A DNA stretch of 64,000 bases from Veillonellales bacterium (lineage in GTDB: Bacteria > Bacillota > Negativicutes > Veillonellales > Dialisteraceae), in assembly GCA_944390485.1 (NCBI GenBank), contig CALXPQ010000004.1, positions 97,985-161,984 on the forward strand. Reading direction: 5' to 3'. Below are positions 25,037 through 34,363 of the stretch, piece after piece. The translations under genes and the position numbers were made by a program. The number at the start of each line of letters is the position of its first letter. Within the stretch, counting starts at the first letter, position 1. The notes beneath the pieces are model-generated. The model had not been told where the DNA came from. It made no database searches and saw nothing but the letters and a program-made list of their open reading frames with translations.

Positions 25037-26236
25037 ATGAATATCGTCATTGCTCATTTCAACAGCGCTTATGTGCGCATGCCCGGCGGGGTGGAAAAGG
25101 TCACCTGCAGTCTGGCCAATGCGCTTCACCGGCGCGGTCATCAGGTGACCATTCTTTTTCGCGACTCCAAGCTGGGCCATGCTTATTTTCCTCTCGATGA
25201 AGGCATTCCAGAGCATAATATTCTCTACGATGACGATGGAAACTACGTCATTCAGGATAAACTTCCCCGGCCTATTCGCTTGAAGCGGGAATTTTTTCGC
25301 CTGTTCAGCGCAAAGAAAGCGCATGAAATCAACGCTGTCGCAAAGGGGCGTTCCTACGGCCCCTCCATCCGGAAATGGCTGGACCGTCTTCATCCGGACA
25401 TCATCATTGCGACATCTATGCCATCGGCGAAATACGTTGTGGAAGACGCCGCAGCAGAAGCGCCGGTCATCACCATGATCCATTCCCAGCCGTCCGTGCA
25501 GTTCGAGGCCATTTCCCCCGCAGAGCAGCGGGCGGTCGGCCATTGCGCAGGTATCCAGATTCTTCTGCCTTCCGGCGCAGCCGTGACGCGTCAATATTTT
25601 CCTGATCTGCCGATCCATGTCATTGGGAATGCCGTGGAAATCCCGGACTGGCAGGCGGATCTCGGGCAGGAGAAGGAAAGGTACCATCTCGTCTGCGTAG
25701 GGACGGTCAATCCCAATAAGAACCAGAAACTCGTCGTCGAGGCGTTCGCTTCGCTGGCAGCCCGCTTTCCGGATTGGGATGTAGAATTTTGGGGCAAGGC
25801 GGATGAACGGTATGCCCGTCCTCTTCGGGAATACGTTAAGAAAAAAGGACTGACAGCGCGCGTTCTTTTCAAAGGACTGACGAAAGACGTGGATGGAGAC
25901 ATCTACCGCCGGGCGGACCTCTTCGTTATCCCCAGCAAACGGGAAGGTTTTCCCCTGGCCCTGACAGAAGCCATGGCGGCGGGCTTCCCGGCGATCGGGC
26001 TCCGCACCTGTCCCGGCGTGAATGAGCTCATACAGGACGGCAAGACCGGTTTCCTCGTGGACGGAACCGCTCCAGCAATGGCAGACGCGATGGCCCGCCT
26101 CATGGCCGACCGCGGCCTTCGCATCCGCATGGGGGCAGCGGCCCGGGAGGCAGTGAAAACGTACGAGGCAGATACAATCTGGGATCAGTGGGAAACCCTG
26201 TTGGAAAGAACGGTAGCAGAAAGTCGGAAGGAATAA
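25037..26236 (+). CDS. GT4-family glycosyltransferase (third paralogue)
   Basis: 399 aa. A strong AAAAAGGAGGATCGG precedes the ATG. The start MNIVIAHFNSAYVRMPGGVEK, the donor domain (CVGTVNPNKNQKLVVEAFASL, then FVIPSKREGFPLALTEAMAAG with E-x7-E) and the tail TIWDQWETLLERTVAESRKE mark it as a paralogue of the genes at 18100 and 20502. It has no GT8 partner; a PIG-L deacetylase gene follows two bases later. Confidence 0.9.
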   Translation: MNIVIAHFNSAYVRMPGGVEKVTCSLANALHRRGHQVTILFRDSKLGHAYFPLDEGIPEHNILYDDDGNYVIQDKLPRPIRLKREFFRLFSAKKAHEINAVAKGRSYGPSIRKWLDRLHPDIIIATSMPSAKYVVEDAAAEAPVITMIHSQPSVQFEAISPAEQRAVGHCAGIQILLPSGAAVTRQYFPDLPIHVIGNAVEIPDWQADLGQEKERYHLVCVGTVNPNKNQKLVVEAFASLAARFPDWDVEFWGKADERYARPLREYVKKKGLTARVLFKGLTKDVDGDIYRRADLFVIPSKREGFPLALTEAMAAGFPAIGLRTCPGVNELIQDGKTGFLVDGTAPAMADAMARLMADRGLRIRMGAAAREAVKTYEADTIWDQWETLLERTVAESRKE

Positions 26237-26238
26237 AA

Positions 26239-27921
26239 ATGAACGGGAAGACGTTTTCCTATGGGCAGATATTTCCGGGCCGGACCGTTCTGGTCTTCGT
26301 GCCGCATGAAGATGATGAGATCAATGTGGCGGGCGCACTCATGTATGGACTGCGGCAGGAAGGCTATCGTGTCATCTGCGCTTTTGCGGCGAACGGTGAC
26401 CGCAGCTATCTCGCGGAGACGCGCATCACAGAGGCGCTCCGGTCGCTGCAGACGCTGGGCATACCGGCGGAAGACGCGGTCTTTCTCGGCTATCCCGATG
26501 GAGGTCTTGATGCGGCGCGGTGCGTCTTCATGCATGGATGCGAGGGCGTGCTCACCGTGGACGGCCGTTCCGAGACGTACGGCATCGAAGGGAACCCGGA
26601 TTTCTGCATGACGCTCCATGGGCATCACAGGCCCTATACCTGGCAGGGATTCCTCGATGATGTGCAGGACCTTCTTTTACAGTATCAGCCGGACAGCATC
26701 ATCGGGGTGGACTTCGACTCCCATCCCGATCACCGCATGTGCTCCATTGCACTGGAGACCGTCATCGGCGAACTGATGAACCGGAAAGGCAATACCTGGC
26801 ATCCCCTTGTGCTGAAAGCGTTCGCGTACAATACCGGCTTTGAATCGGTAAAAGATTTTTACGCGGACAATTTAATTTCTACGGTATTCAACCGGGCGCG
26901 CATCCTGGACGAAGCGCTCAGTACAGACAATCCTGTCCTCGAATGGGATCGCCGCCTGCGCTTGCCCGTGCCGCCGGCCTGCCGCGAGCCGCTTCTGTGG
27001 GACAATGTCATTTTTCAGGCCTGCCGGGCGCATCTGTCCCAGCGGGCCATGCTCCGGGCGGACCGCATCATCAATGGAGACGAAGTCTTCTGGCTCCGCC
27101 GCACGGACAATCTTCTGTTCGAAGGACACGTCGCCGCCTCTTCGGGGAACAGCCGGTATCTTCATGATTTCCGCATGCTGAATACCCGGGACATCGTCCC
27201 GAAGCACGACGTCCGCATGGAGGACTGCCTGTGGGTGCCCGATGCAGACGATCCGGAAAAAGTCTGCCGCTGCACGTTTGACGGGCCGCGCCATATCGAG
27301 GCCGTATCCTTCTATGGCAATCCAAACGGGACCGGCCGCATTACGCGGGGGTGCCTCACGTTCAGCAGCGGCTATGTCTGTGAGGTGCCTGCCCTCTGCC
27401 CATTCGGTCGGGAGACGCCCGTCGCCATTCCGCCGCAGGACCATGTGGAGTGGGTGGAATTTCGCGTACTGGAAATCGAAGGGGAAGAGGCAGGTCTCTC
27501 CGAATGGGAAATGTTTGCGCGAAAAGAGACGCCGCTCAAAATTCTCCATATCCTCGCCGATGGTAATTTTGCTTATGAATGGCATGTGCCCCGCGGCGCG
27601 CCCGGTCCGGAAATTTCCGCGTACACTTCTGGCATCACCGGTGAGATTTGCTGGTACTGGGACGGCGTGTCCTGTGCGCTCGCAGACATTCAGGCCCGCT
27701 GTGCCGCAGGCATCACGGAGCTCCATACGCTCCGCGTCGAAGCGGAGGGCCTCGTTTCCGAAGCGTGTCTTCTTCCTCTGACCGCGGGGCAACGGATGCG
27801 GCGCCGATGGGCCATGCGTGCGGACCATCTCCGCGTCTGGTGGGAGAAGCAGCGGATCAAGCCGGCGCATCACCGGCTGCGCGAGCTGAAACGAAAACAG
27901 AATGCACGAAAGGAATCCTGA
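26239..27921 (+). CDS. PIG-L family deacetylase with extra C-terminal domain
   Basis: 560 aa from the ATG at 26239. The N-terminal PIG-L/LmbE domain (about residues 1-230) has the zinc motif VPHEDDEINVAGAL and the later GVDFDSHPDHRMCS with the second His. These enzymes remove the acetyl group from N-acetylated sugars on lipids or small molecules. The remaining ~300 aa are not part of the classical enzyme. Around residues 340-430 there is a beta-rich stretch (VEAVSFYGNP, then EWVEFRVLEIEGEEAGLSE) that looks like a discoidin/galactose-binding module. The C-terminus is basic (RLRELKRKQNARKES). It is the last gene of the glycosyltransferase block. Confidence 0.85.
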   Translation: MNGKTFSYGQIFPGRTVLVFVPHEDDEINVAGALMYGLRQEGYRVICAFAANGDRSYLAETRITEALRSLQTLGIPAEDAVFLGYPDGGLDAARCVFMHGCEGVLTVDGRSETYGIEGNPDFCMTLHGHHRPYTWQGFLDDVQDLLLQYQPDSIIGVDFDSHPDHRMCSIALETVIGELMNRKGNTWHPLVLKAFAYNTGFESVKDFYADNLISTVFNRARILDEALSTDNPVLEWDRRLRLPVPPACREPLLWDNVIFQACRAHLSQRAMLRADRIINGDEVFWLRRTDNLLFEGHVAASSGNSRYLHDFRMLNTRDIVPKHDVRMEDCLWVPDADDPEKVCRCTFDGPRHIEAVSFYGNPNGTGRITRGCLTFSSGYVCEVPALCPFGRETPVAIPPQDHVEWVEFRVLEIEGEEAGLSEWEMFARKETPLKILHILADGNFAYEWHVPRGAPGPEISAYTSGITGEICWYWDGVSCALADIQARCAAGITELHTLRVEAEGLVSEACLLPLTAGQRMRRRWAMRADHLRVWWEKQRIKPAHHRLRELKRKQNARKES

Positions 27922-27929
27922 AAAGGGAA

Positions 27930-27960
27930 AGAGAATCACCGGGAGGCGGTTCTCTTTTTT
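27930..27960 (+). terminator. Intrinsic terminator of the glycosyltransferase block
   Basis: AGAGAATCACC pairs with GGCGGTTCTCT (27930-27940 with 27945-27955), with a run of T after it. Confidence 0.85.
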
Positions 27961-28172
27961 CGTGGGAGGGAAGGCCTTGCATGACAGATGTGATGCCGCA
28001 CAGGAAAGGAAATAGAGGTCAGATTAATAAGATTTATCTAAAATTTCACAAGAATCCATAAATTCACAAAAACCATAGTTGAGGGGGGGGTGCTAAAGTG
28101 TGGTATGATATAGGCAACCGCAAAGGAATCCCCATCCCGTGCGGCGGACGGAAATGAATGAGAATGAGCGGA
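27961..28172. other. Intergenic region ahead of the first porin
   Basis: No gene is seen. It contains an AT-rich stretch (about 28020-28075) and a likely promoter: TATGAT (28104-28109) with TTGAGG (28079-28084) at a long 19-bp spacing. The intervening G-run (28081-28090) is unusual. Confidence 0.4.
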
Positions 28173-28200
28173 CACAGAGGAAACAAGGCGACTCGCGCAG
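28173..28200 (+). promoter_or_regulatory. Conserved porin leader element, copy 1
   Basis: 28-nt element with the constant parts CAGAGGAAAC and ACTCGCGC. Copies 1 and 2 are identical over all 28 positions. It lies between promoter and ribosome site, 63 nt before the start codon. Confidence 0.75.
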
Positions 28201-28263
28201 AAGCTCCTTCCCGGACGGCTCCCGAAAAAAAGAAACGGGGAAAAAAGAAAGGAGCGAAGAATT

Positions 28264-28648
28264 ATGAAAAAGATTCTCGCAATGGCAGCTGTAGCTGCTC
28301 TCGCTGCAGGCGCATCCGCTTATGCAGCCAATCCGTTTTCCGATGTGTCCACTTCCGACTGGGCGTATCAGGCAGTCTCCGATCTGTCTGATCAGGGCAT
28401 CGTAGAGGGCTATCCGGACGGCACGTTCAAAGGCCAGACGAACATCACCCGCTACGAAATGGCACAGATCGTGGCCCGCCTGATGGCGAAAGAAGATCAG
28501 TACAACGCGGAACAGCGCGCGACGATTGACAAACTGGCTGCGGAATACGCAGACGAACTGGACAGCCTCGGCGTACGTGTGTCCAACCTCGAAAAGAAGG
28601 TCGGCAACATCTCCTGGAGCGGCGATGCTCGTATGCGTTACCAGAGCA
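28264..28648 (+). repeat. Direct repeat: near-identical 5' part of porin genes 1 and 2
   Basis: This stretch and 29922-30306 differ at only a handful of positions, mostly in the first 40 bases and around the end. Beyond it the two barrels diverge strongly. The porin at 31729-32115 shares the same part with more silent changes. This looks like recent duplication or ongoing gene conversion. Confidence 0.9.
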
Positions 28649-29574
28649 AGGACAACAGTGCTGATGAAAAATGGGACGGCCGTATCCGCATCAACATGAA
28701 GGGCCAGGTCAATGACAGCACCACCGTCAATGCCCGTCTCACTACTGGCAACGTGAACTGGAAAGATGATACCGACGCAAATGTAGAAGCTGAAGTTCTG
28801 AATGTAAAGCATGACTTCGGTGCATGGGACATCACCCTCGGTCGTTACGGCAACAACTTCGGTAACCAGGGCGGCTGGCTCTATGGCGCATCTAACGGTT
28901 TTGATGGCGCACAGGTTGCTGCTGAACTCGGCAAAGTCAATCTGGCAGTTGGCTATGGCGAATTCAATACTGACTTTGATTATAGTGGTGCGCTGGGCAC
29001 GCTGGCGACGGATGATGCTTTCTATGCAAAAGCAGATGCAGACTTCGGCACGTTTGATCTCTATGCAAACTACATCGCTATGAATCTGGATAGCGCGATG
29101 GTTGCAGGCAATGCAGATGAAGCCAATATCTGGGGTGTTGGTCTCGTAGTGCCGATCAGCGATTTCCGTGTGTTCGGTGAATACTGGCAGAATACCGAGG
29201 ATTATGAAGGCTACGAAGATACTGCGTGGAATGCAGGCATCGGCTATGGCAAGAAAGACCTGAAGAAGCCGGGCACTTGGCAGTTGGACGTTGCTTACAA
29301 TGATGTAGGTGCAGGCGTGTATTTTGGCGGCACCGGCTGGCAGACTGATATCCTGGATACGCTTCTCACGGGCGGCGCATATGATGTCGATGAAAATGGA
29401 AATATGACTTCTCGTTACAGTGAGATTAAATTCTGGAATGCTATCGCAGAAGTCACCCTCATGCAGAATGTTTACCTCCATGCAGAATACGCATTCGCAG
29501 CAGAAGGTGAAGGCGAAGGCACGACTGGCGATCCGGACGACACCTGGACCGTTTCCCTCAACTACGTATTCTGA
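28264..29574 (+). CDS. OmpM-like SLH-domain outer-membrane porin (1)
   Basis: 436 aa. The signal peptide is [21 protein letters not shown]. The single SLH domain (about residues 23-75) starts [16 protein letters not shown] and contains [14 protein letters not shown] and [14 protein letters not shown] short helical, probably coiled-coil linker follows (about 78-122), then a beta-barrel starting at [11 protein letters not shown]. The last residues WTVSLNYVF end in Phe, the usual outer-membrane insertion signal. In Negativicutes such proteins span the outer membrane and grip modified peptidoglycan through the SLH domain, acting both as porin and membrane tether. It has its own leader and terminator. 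The first ~385 bp are almost identical to the next porin. Confidence 0.95.
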   Translation: MKKILAMAAVAALAAGASAYAANPFSDVSTSDWAYQAVSDLSDQGIVEGYPDGTFKGQTNITRYEMAQIVARLMAKEDQYNAEQRATIDKLAAEYADELDSLGVRVSNLEKKVGNISWSGDARMRYQSKDNSADEKWDGRIRINMKGQVNDSTTVNARLTTGNVNWKDDTDANVEAEVLNVKHDFGAWDITLGRYGNNFGNQGGWLYGASNGFDGAQVAAELGKVNLAVGYGEFNTDFDYSGALGTLATDDAFYAKADADFGTFDLYANYIAMNLDSAMVAGNADEANIWGVGLVVPISDFRVFGEYWQNTEDYEGYEDTAWNAGIGYGKKDLKKPGTWQLDVAYNDVGAGVYFGGTGWQTDILDTLLTGGAYDVDENGNMTSRYSEIKFWNAIAEVTLMQNVYLHAEYAFAAEGEGEGTTGDPDDTWTVSLNYVF

Positions 29575-29610
29575 TTTCCCTTCGGAAGGCAGATTCGCAG
29601 CGTGAATCCA

Positions 29611-29642
29611 AAAAGAGAGAATCTGAAAAGATTCTCTCTTTT
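29611..29642 (+). terminator. Intrinsic terminator of porin 1
   Basis: A perfect 12-bp stem (29612-29623 with 29630-29641) ending in T residues. Confidence 0.9.
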
Positions 29643-29740
29643 AAATTGCGAGAAAAATCGTTTTCAAACAATTAAATTTCAGTAATAACAACTTAAGATG
29701 TAAATACAGTTAGAAATAATAAAACCGAGAGGTACCCGTC

Positions 29741-29769
29741 TTGCGGCCAGAAATATCGTATGCTATATT
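29741..29769 (+). promoter_or_regulatory. Promoter of porin 2
   Basis: TTGCGG (29741-29746), a 17-bp spacer, TATATT (29764-29769). The rest of the 347-bp gap between porins 1 and 2 holds the terminator, an AT-rich stretch and the leader element; no gene is seen. Confidence 0.65.
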
Positions 29770-29831
29770 GATGACAACCGCAGGGAGCCTCTCCGGCCCG
29801 GCGGCGGACGAAGCGAAAAGGAAAAAGAAGA

Positions 29832-29859
29832 CACAGAGGAAACAAGGCGACTCGCGCAG
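29832..29859 (+). promoter_or_regulatory. Conserved porin leader element, copy 2
   Basis: Identical in all 28 positions to copy 1 (28173-28200), 62 nt before the start codon. The flanking leader sequence is much less conserved on the 5' side. Confidence 0.75.
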
Positions 29860-29921
29860 ACGCTTTTTCCGGACCGCTCCCGAAAAAATTTCCGGAGGGA
29901 AAAAGAAAGGAGCGAAGAATT

Positions 29922-31295
29922 ATGAAGAAAATTCTCGCAATGGCAGCCGTAGCTGCTCTCGCTGCAGGCGCATCCGCTTATGCAGCCAATCCGTTTTCCG
30001 ATGTGTCCACTTCCGACTGGGCGTATCAGGCAGTCTCCGATCTGTCTGATCAGGGCATCGTAGAGGGCTATCCGGACGGCACGTTCAAAGGCCAGACGAA
30101 CATCACCCGCTACGAAATGGCACAGATCGTGGCCCGCCTGATGGCGAAAGAAGATCAGTACAACGCGGAACAGCGCGCGACGATTGACAAACTGGCTGCG
30201 GAATACGCAGACGAACTGGACAGCCTCGGCGTACGTGTGTCCAACCTCGAAAAGAAGGTCGGCAACATCTCCTGGAGCGGCGATGCCCGTATGCGTTACC
30301 AGAGCAACGATAATAAGTCCTCCGGTGAAGGCTGGAACGGCCGTATCCGCATCAACATGAAGGGCCAGGTCAATGAAAAGACCACTGTCAATGCTCGTCT
30401 GTCCACCGGCACTGTTGACTTCAAAGGCGACGGCGCTGACGACGAAGTGAAGGCGGAAGTGCTGAACGTAAACCATGACTTCGGTGCATGGGATATTACC
30501 CTCGGCCGCTTCGGCAACAACTTCGGCAACCAGGGCGGCTGGCTCTATGGTGATTCCACCGGCTTTGACGGCGCACAGGTTGCTGCACAGTTCGGCAAAG
30601 TGAACCTTGCTGTTGGCTATGGCCAGTTCAATGCTGGTAATAGTGTATCTTGGACACATAAAAATAGCTGGGGCAGATGGGAACGTCCGTGGTTGGCGAC
30701 TGATGAAAGTGCAACACTGCTGAAAGATCAGGATGTGTTCTATGCCAAGGCGGATGCAGACTTCGGTGCGTTCGACCTCTATGCGAACTACCTGTCCAAC
30801 ATGGAAAGCAATCCGGCCGTTGACTTCGACATCTGGGGTGTCGGCCTCGTAGTTCCGATCGATCAGTTCCGCGTATTCGGTGAATATTGGAACAACACCT
30901 CCGCGGAAGACGGCCTCGAAGATAGTGCATGGAATGCGGGCATCGGCTACGGCAAGCGCGACCTGAAGAAAGTCGGCAGCTGGCAGCTGGATGTGGCTTA
31001 CAATGATGTAGGCGCAGGCGTCTACATGGGCGGCACCGGCCTCCAGACTGATATCCTGAATCCGCTGTGGGACAATGCAATTTCTGATAAACATACGTAT
31101 GAATTTGGTAATCAGACGACTACGACTGGCGGCGATTATGTTGGCGCAAACGAAATCAAATTCTGGAACGCCATCGCAGAAGTCACCCTCATGCAGAACA
31201 TGTACCTCCATGCAGAATATGCTTTCGCAGCAGACGCTGACCAGGGCGAAGATCCGGACGACACCTGGACCGTTTCCCTCAACTACGTATTCTAA
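29922..31295 (+). CDS. OmpM-like SLH-domain outer-membrane porin (2)
   Basis: 457 aa. It has the same plan as porin 1: signal peptide to about residue 21, one SLH domain, helical linker, beta-barrel from [11 protein letters not shown], terminal WTVSLNYVF. The first ~128 residues are identical to porin 1. The barrel differs mainly in surface-loop regions, for example an insertion with HKNSWGRWERPW and a loop around YEFGNQTTTTGGDYVG. It is preceded by its own promoter and the conserved leader element and followed by its own terminator, so the porins are separate transcription units able to be switched independently. Confidence 0.95.
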   Translation: MKKILAMAAVAALAAGASAYAANPFSDVSTSDWAYQAVSDLSDQGIVEGYPDGTFKGQTNITRYEMAQIVARLMAKEDQYNAEQRATIDKLAAEYADELDSLGVRVSNLEKKVGNISWSGDARMRYQSNDNKSSGEGWNGRIRINMKGQVNEKTTVNARLSTGTVDFKGDGADDEVKAEVLNVNHDFGAWDITLGRFGNNFGNQGGWLYGDSTGFDGAQVAAQFGKVNLAVGYGQFNAGNSVSWTHKNSWGRWERPWLATDESATLLKDQDVFYAKADADFGAFDLYANYLSNMESNPAVDFDIWGVGLVVPIDQFRVFGEYWNNTSAEDGLEDSAWNAGIGYGKRDLKKVGSWQLDVAYNDVGAGVYMGGTGLQTDILNPLWDNAISDKHTYEFGNQTTTTGGDYVGANEIKFWNAIAEVTLMQNMYLHAEYAFAADADQGEDPDDTWTVSLNYVF

Positions 31296-31318
31296 TTCGG
31301 CAACGAATCAGCATACAC

Positions 31319-31350
31319 AAAAAAGAGAATCCTTCGGGATTCTCTTTTTT
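31319..31350 (+). terminator. Intrinsic terminator of porin 2
   Basis: AAAAAAGAGAATCC pairs with GGATTCTCTTTTTT around a short loop, ending in T. Confidence 0.9.
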
Positions 31351-31642
31351 GCTGCCTGATTTCTGGATATGCTCCTGTGCCTGTTTATTAAATAGGGACA
31401 TTTTGTCAGTTGTATCTGATAAAATGATGGAAAGTTTATATTTTGACAGAGATAGCTGATACAAATGAGAGCAAAACTCTTTTTGCTGCGGAGAGAGAAT
31501 TGACAGGAGCGAGATAGAGGAGATGCATCGGAATTCTGCGGATTCCGTATGAAATGTTGAAGGAACTTCATGGGTATGGTATATTGATACCACTGCTATC
31601 GATGTCCTGGGCATGGCAGGCGGGGGAACAGAAGAGACGGGC
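31351..31642. other. Intergenic region between porins 2 and 3
   Basis: No gene is visible. The promoter of porin 3 fits at 31557-31585: TTGAAG (31557-31562), a 17-bp spacer, TATATT (31580-31585). Upstream of it is an AT-rich stretch with no clear feature. Confidence 0.5.
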
Positions 31643-31670
31643 CGCAGAGAAAACAGGGGGACTCGCGCGA
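31643..31670 (+). promoter_or_regulatory. Conserved porin leader element, copy 3
   Basis: A variant of the 28-nt element with a few substitutions. ACTCGCGC and CAGAGAAAAC are retained. It lies 58 nt before the porin 3 start. Confidence 0.7.
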
Positions 31671-31728
31671 ATGTTTCGTCTCAGACAGATTTCCGAACAG
31701 AATCCGGGAAAGAGAAAGGGGAAAAACG

Positions 31729-33039
31729 ATGAAGAAAATTCTCGCAATGGCAGCTGTCGCTGCTCTTGTTGCAGGCGCATCCGCTTATGCAGCCAATCCG
31801 TTTTCCGATGTGTCCACTTCTGACTGGGCGTATCAGGCCGTGTCCGATCTCTCTGATCAGGGCATCGTAGAAGGCTATCCGGACGGCACGTTCAAAGGCG
31901 GGCGTTCTATCACCCGCTACGAAATGGCACAGATCGTGGCTCGTCTGATGGCGAAAGAAGATCAGTACAACGCCGAACAGCGTGCAACGATCGACAAACT
32001 GGCTGCGGAATACGCAGACGAACTGGACAGCCTCGGCGTACGCGTGTCCAACCTCGAAAAGAAAGTGGGCAACATCTCCTGGAGCGGCGATGCGCGCATG
32101 CGCTACCAGAGCTATGACAACAGTGCGGACGAGACCTGGCAGGCCCGCCTGCGCATCACCATGAAGGGACAGGTCAACGAAAATACCACGGTCAACGCCC
32201 GCCTCACCACGGACAACGTGAGCCTGAAAGGCGACTCCGATGCGGAAGTGGCGGCGGAAGTGCTGAACGTGAACCATGACTTCGGCGCCTGGGATATCAC
32301 CCTCGGCCGCTTTAACAACGGTTTCGGCAATCTGGGAGGCTGGCTCCTGAGCAGCACCTACGGCATGGACGGCGCGCAGATCGCGGCGGACTTCGGCCGC
32401 GTGGATGTGGCAGTCGGCTATGGCCAGTTCAATTCCGGCCGGAATACCGGATTTGATCCGGACGCTAAAGACTGGTCCAAAAATTCCGGCGTACCGAGCG
32501 ATAACCAGGATACCTTCTACGCACGGGCGAATGCGGACTTCGATGCCTTCGATTTCTACACGAACTACTATACCAATGTGGAAAGCACTGCACCGCAGTG
32601 GCGCGATTATGACATCTGGGGCGTGGGTCTCGTCGTGCCGGTGAACGATTTCCGCGTTTTCGGCGAATATTGGCAGAATACCACCGCGCCGGGCACTGTG
32701 GGTGAAGATACGGCCTGGAATGCGGGCATCGGCTACGGTCAGAAAGATCTCAAGAAGCCCGGCACCTGGCAGCTTGATGTGGCCTACTACGATGTGGGCG
32801 CAGGCATTTACCTCGGCGGCACCGGCTGGCAGACGGACATCCTGAATACCCTGAACCACTCCGGAAAAGGTACGGATGTGGCCCGCTTTGACGAGCTCAA
32901 ATTCTGGTACGCCGTCGGCGAAGTCACCCTCGATGAGAACGTCTACCTCCACGCGGAATACGCTTTCGCTGCGGAAGGGGAAGGCCACGAAGGCGATCCG
33001 AATGACACCTGGACCGTCTCCCTCAACTACGTCTTCTGA
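31729..33039 (+). CDS. OmpM-like SLH-domain outer-membrane porin (3)
   Basis: 436 aa: signal peptide [24 protein letters not shown] domain with the variant [16 protein letters not shown], helical linker, beta-barrel from [11 protein letters not shown], and the terminal WTVSLNYVF. The first ~130 residues are almost identical to porins 1 and 2, but the DNA shows more silent changes. The barrel is clearly diverged, with different loops such as [20 protein letters not shown] stands before the start. It is the last of the three tandem genes, followed by the polysaccharide genes. Confidence 0.95.
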   Translation: MKKILAMAAVAALVAGASAYAANPFSDVSTSDWAYQAVSDLSDQGIVEGYPDGTFKGGRSITRYEMAQIVARLMAKEDQYNAEQRATIDKLAAEYADELDSLGVRVSNLEKKVGNISWSGDARMRYQSYDNSADETWQARLRITMKGQVNENTTVNARLTTDNVSLKGDSDAEVAAEVLNVNHDFGAWDITLGRFNNGFGNLGGWLLSSTYGMDGAQIAADFGRVDVAVGYGQFNSGRNTGFDPDAKDWSKNSGVPSDNQDTFYARANADFDAFDFYTNYYTNVESTAPQWRDYDIWGVGLVVPVNDFRVFGEYWQNTTAPGTVGEDTAWNAGIGYGQKDLKKPGTWQLDVAYYDVGAGIYLGGTGWQTDILNTLNHSGKGTDVARFDELKFWYAVGEVTLDENVYLHAEYAFAAEGEGHEGDPNDTWTVSLNYVF

Positions 33040-33062
33040 TCCGGAAACGAAGCCCTATACAC

Positions 33063-33094
33063 GAAAAAGAGAATCCTTCGGGGTTCTCTTTTTT
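33063..33094 (+). terminator. Intrinsic terminator of porin 3
   Basis: AAAAAGAGAATCC pairs with GGGTTCTCTTTTT, an almost exact copy of the porin 2 terminator including the TTCG loop. Confidence 0.9.
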
Positions 33095-33187
33095 GCTGCT
33101 GACAGGATATGGTTTATAATTCGGTGGGAGTCGTATATAATAAAGAAAAATATGTACGCAGGATTGAAATATAGAGGAGGAGTATAC

Positions 33188-34354
33188 ATGAAGATTGCCA
33201 TTGCAGGGACAGGGTACGTAGGACTGTCGAACGGCGTCCTGCTGGCGCAGCACAATGACGTGGTGGCGCTGGATATCATTCCGGAAAAGGTGGAGCTGCT
33301 GAATCAGAAAAAATCCCCCATCGTGGATAAGGAAATTTCCGAGTATCTCGCGGAGAAACCGCTCCATTTCCGGGCGACGCTCGATCCGAAGGAAGCCTTC
33401 ACCGGTGCAGACTTCGTCATTATTTCCACACCCACCAACTACGATCCGGACAAGAATTTTTTCGACACCTCGTCGGTGGAGTGCATCATCGAAGAAGTGC
33501 TGGCCATCAATCCGAACGCGGTCATGGTCATCAAATCGACGGTGCCCGTGGGCTATACGGCGCAGATGAAGGAACATTACCACACGGACAACCTGATCTT
33601 CGCGCCGGAATTCCTCCGCGAGGGCAAGGCGCTCTATGATAATCTCTATCCATCCCGCATCGTCGTGGGCGAGGATTCTGAGCGTGCCCGCACCTTTGCG
33701 AACCTGCTGGCGGAAGGGGCCATCAAAAAGGACATCCCCATGCTCTTCACCGGTTCTACCGAAGCGGAAGCCATCAAGCTTTTTGCGAATACGTACCTCG
33801 CGCTCCGTGTGGCGTATTTCAATGAACTCGACTCCTATGCGGAAATGCGCGGCCTCAGCACGGCGCAGATCATCAAGGGCGTCTGCCTCGATCCGCGCAT
33901 CGGCGATTTCTACAACAATCCCTCTTTCGGCTACGGCGGCTACTGCCTGCCGAAGGATACGAAGCAGCTTCTCGCGAATTACAGCGATGTGCCGCAGAAC
34001 CTCATCTCTGCCATCGTCGCGGCGAACCGCACGCGGAAGGACCACATTGCGGATATGATCCTCGCGCGTCATCCGAAGGTGGTCGGCATTTACCGGCTCA
34101 CCATGAAGACGGCGTCCGACAATTTCCGGGCCTCTGCGATCCAGGGCGTGATGAAGCGCATCAAGGCGAAGGGCATCGAAGTCATCGTCTACGAGCCGAC
34201 GCTCGACGCACCGGATTTCTTCCATTCCCGCGTGGTGAAGAACCTGGACGAATTCAAGAAAGAAAGCGACGTCATCGTGGCGAACCGGCTTGCTGATGAA
34301 CTGACCGACGTGCGGGAAAAAGTCTATACGCGCGATCTCTTCGCGCGGGACTGA
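33188..34354 (+). CDS. ugd: UDP-glucose 6-dehydrogenase
   Basis: 388 aa from the ATG at 33188, behind GAGGAGG. The Rossmann start [19 protein letters not shown] is followed by STPTNYDP, the family-specific KSTVPVGYT and [12 protein letters not shown], and the catalytic Cys253 in [14 protein letters not shown]. It is slightly shorter than typical Ugd (around 390-440) but all domains are present. It oxidises UDP-glucose to UDP-glucuronate with NAD. The next gene, nine bases later, is a UDP-glucuronate-epimerase-like enzyme, so the pair supplies UDP-glucuronate/galacturonate for the surface glycan. A TATAAT box is at 33136-33141. Confidence 0.95.
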   Translation: MKIAIAGTGYVGLSNGVLLAQHNDVVALDIIPEKVELLNQKKSPIVDKEISEYLAEKPLHFRATLDPKEAFTGADFVIISTPTNYDPDKNFFDTSSVECIIEEVLAINPNAVMVIKSTVPVGYTAQMKEHYHTDNLIFAPEFLREGKALYDNLYPSRIVVGEDSERARTFANLLAEGAIKKDIPMLFTGSTEAEAIKLFANTYLALRVAYFNELDSYAEMRGLSTAQIIKGVCLDPRIGDFYNNPSFGYGGYCLPKDTKQLLANYSDVPQNLISAIVAANRTRKDHIADMILARHPKVVGIYRLTMKTASDNFRASAIQGVMKRIKAKGIEVIVYEPTLDAPDFFHSRVVKNLDEFKKESDVIVANRLADELTDVREKVYTRDLFARD

Positions 34355-34363
34355 GGAGGTCCT

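Noticed and set aside
32876..34354. 492-aa version of the UDP-glucose dehydrogenase starting inside porin 3
   Set aside because: The extension overlaps the porin and has no ribosome site; the ATG at 33188 has GAGGAGG and the family N-terminus.
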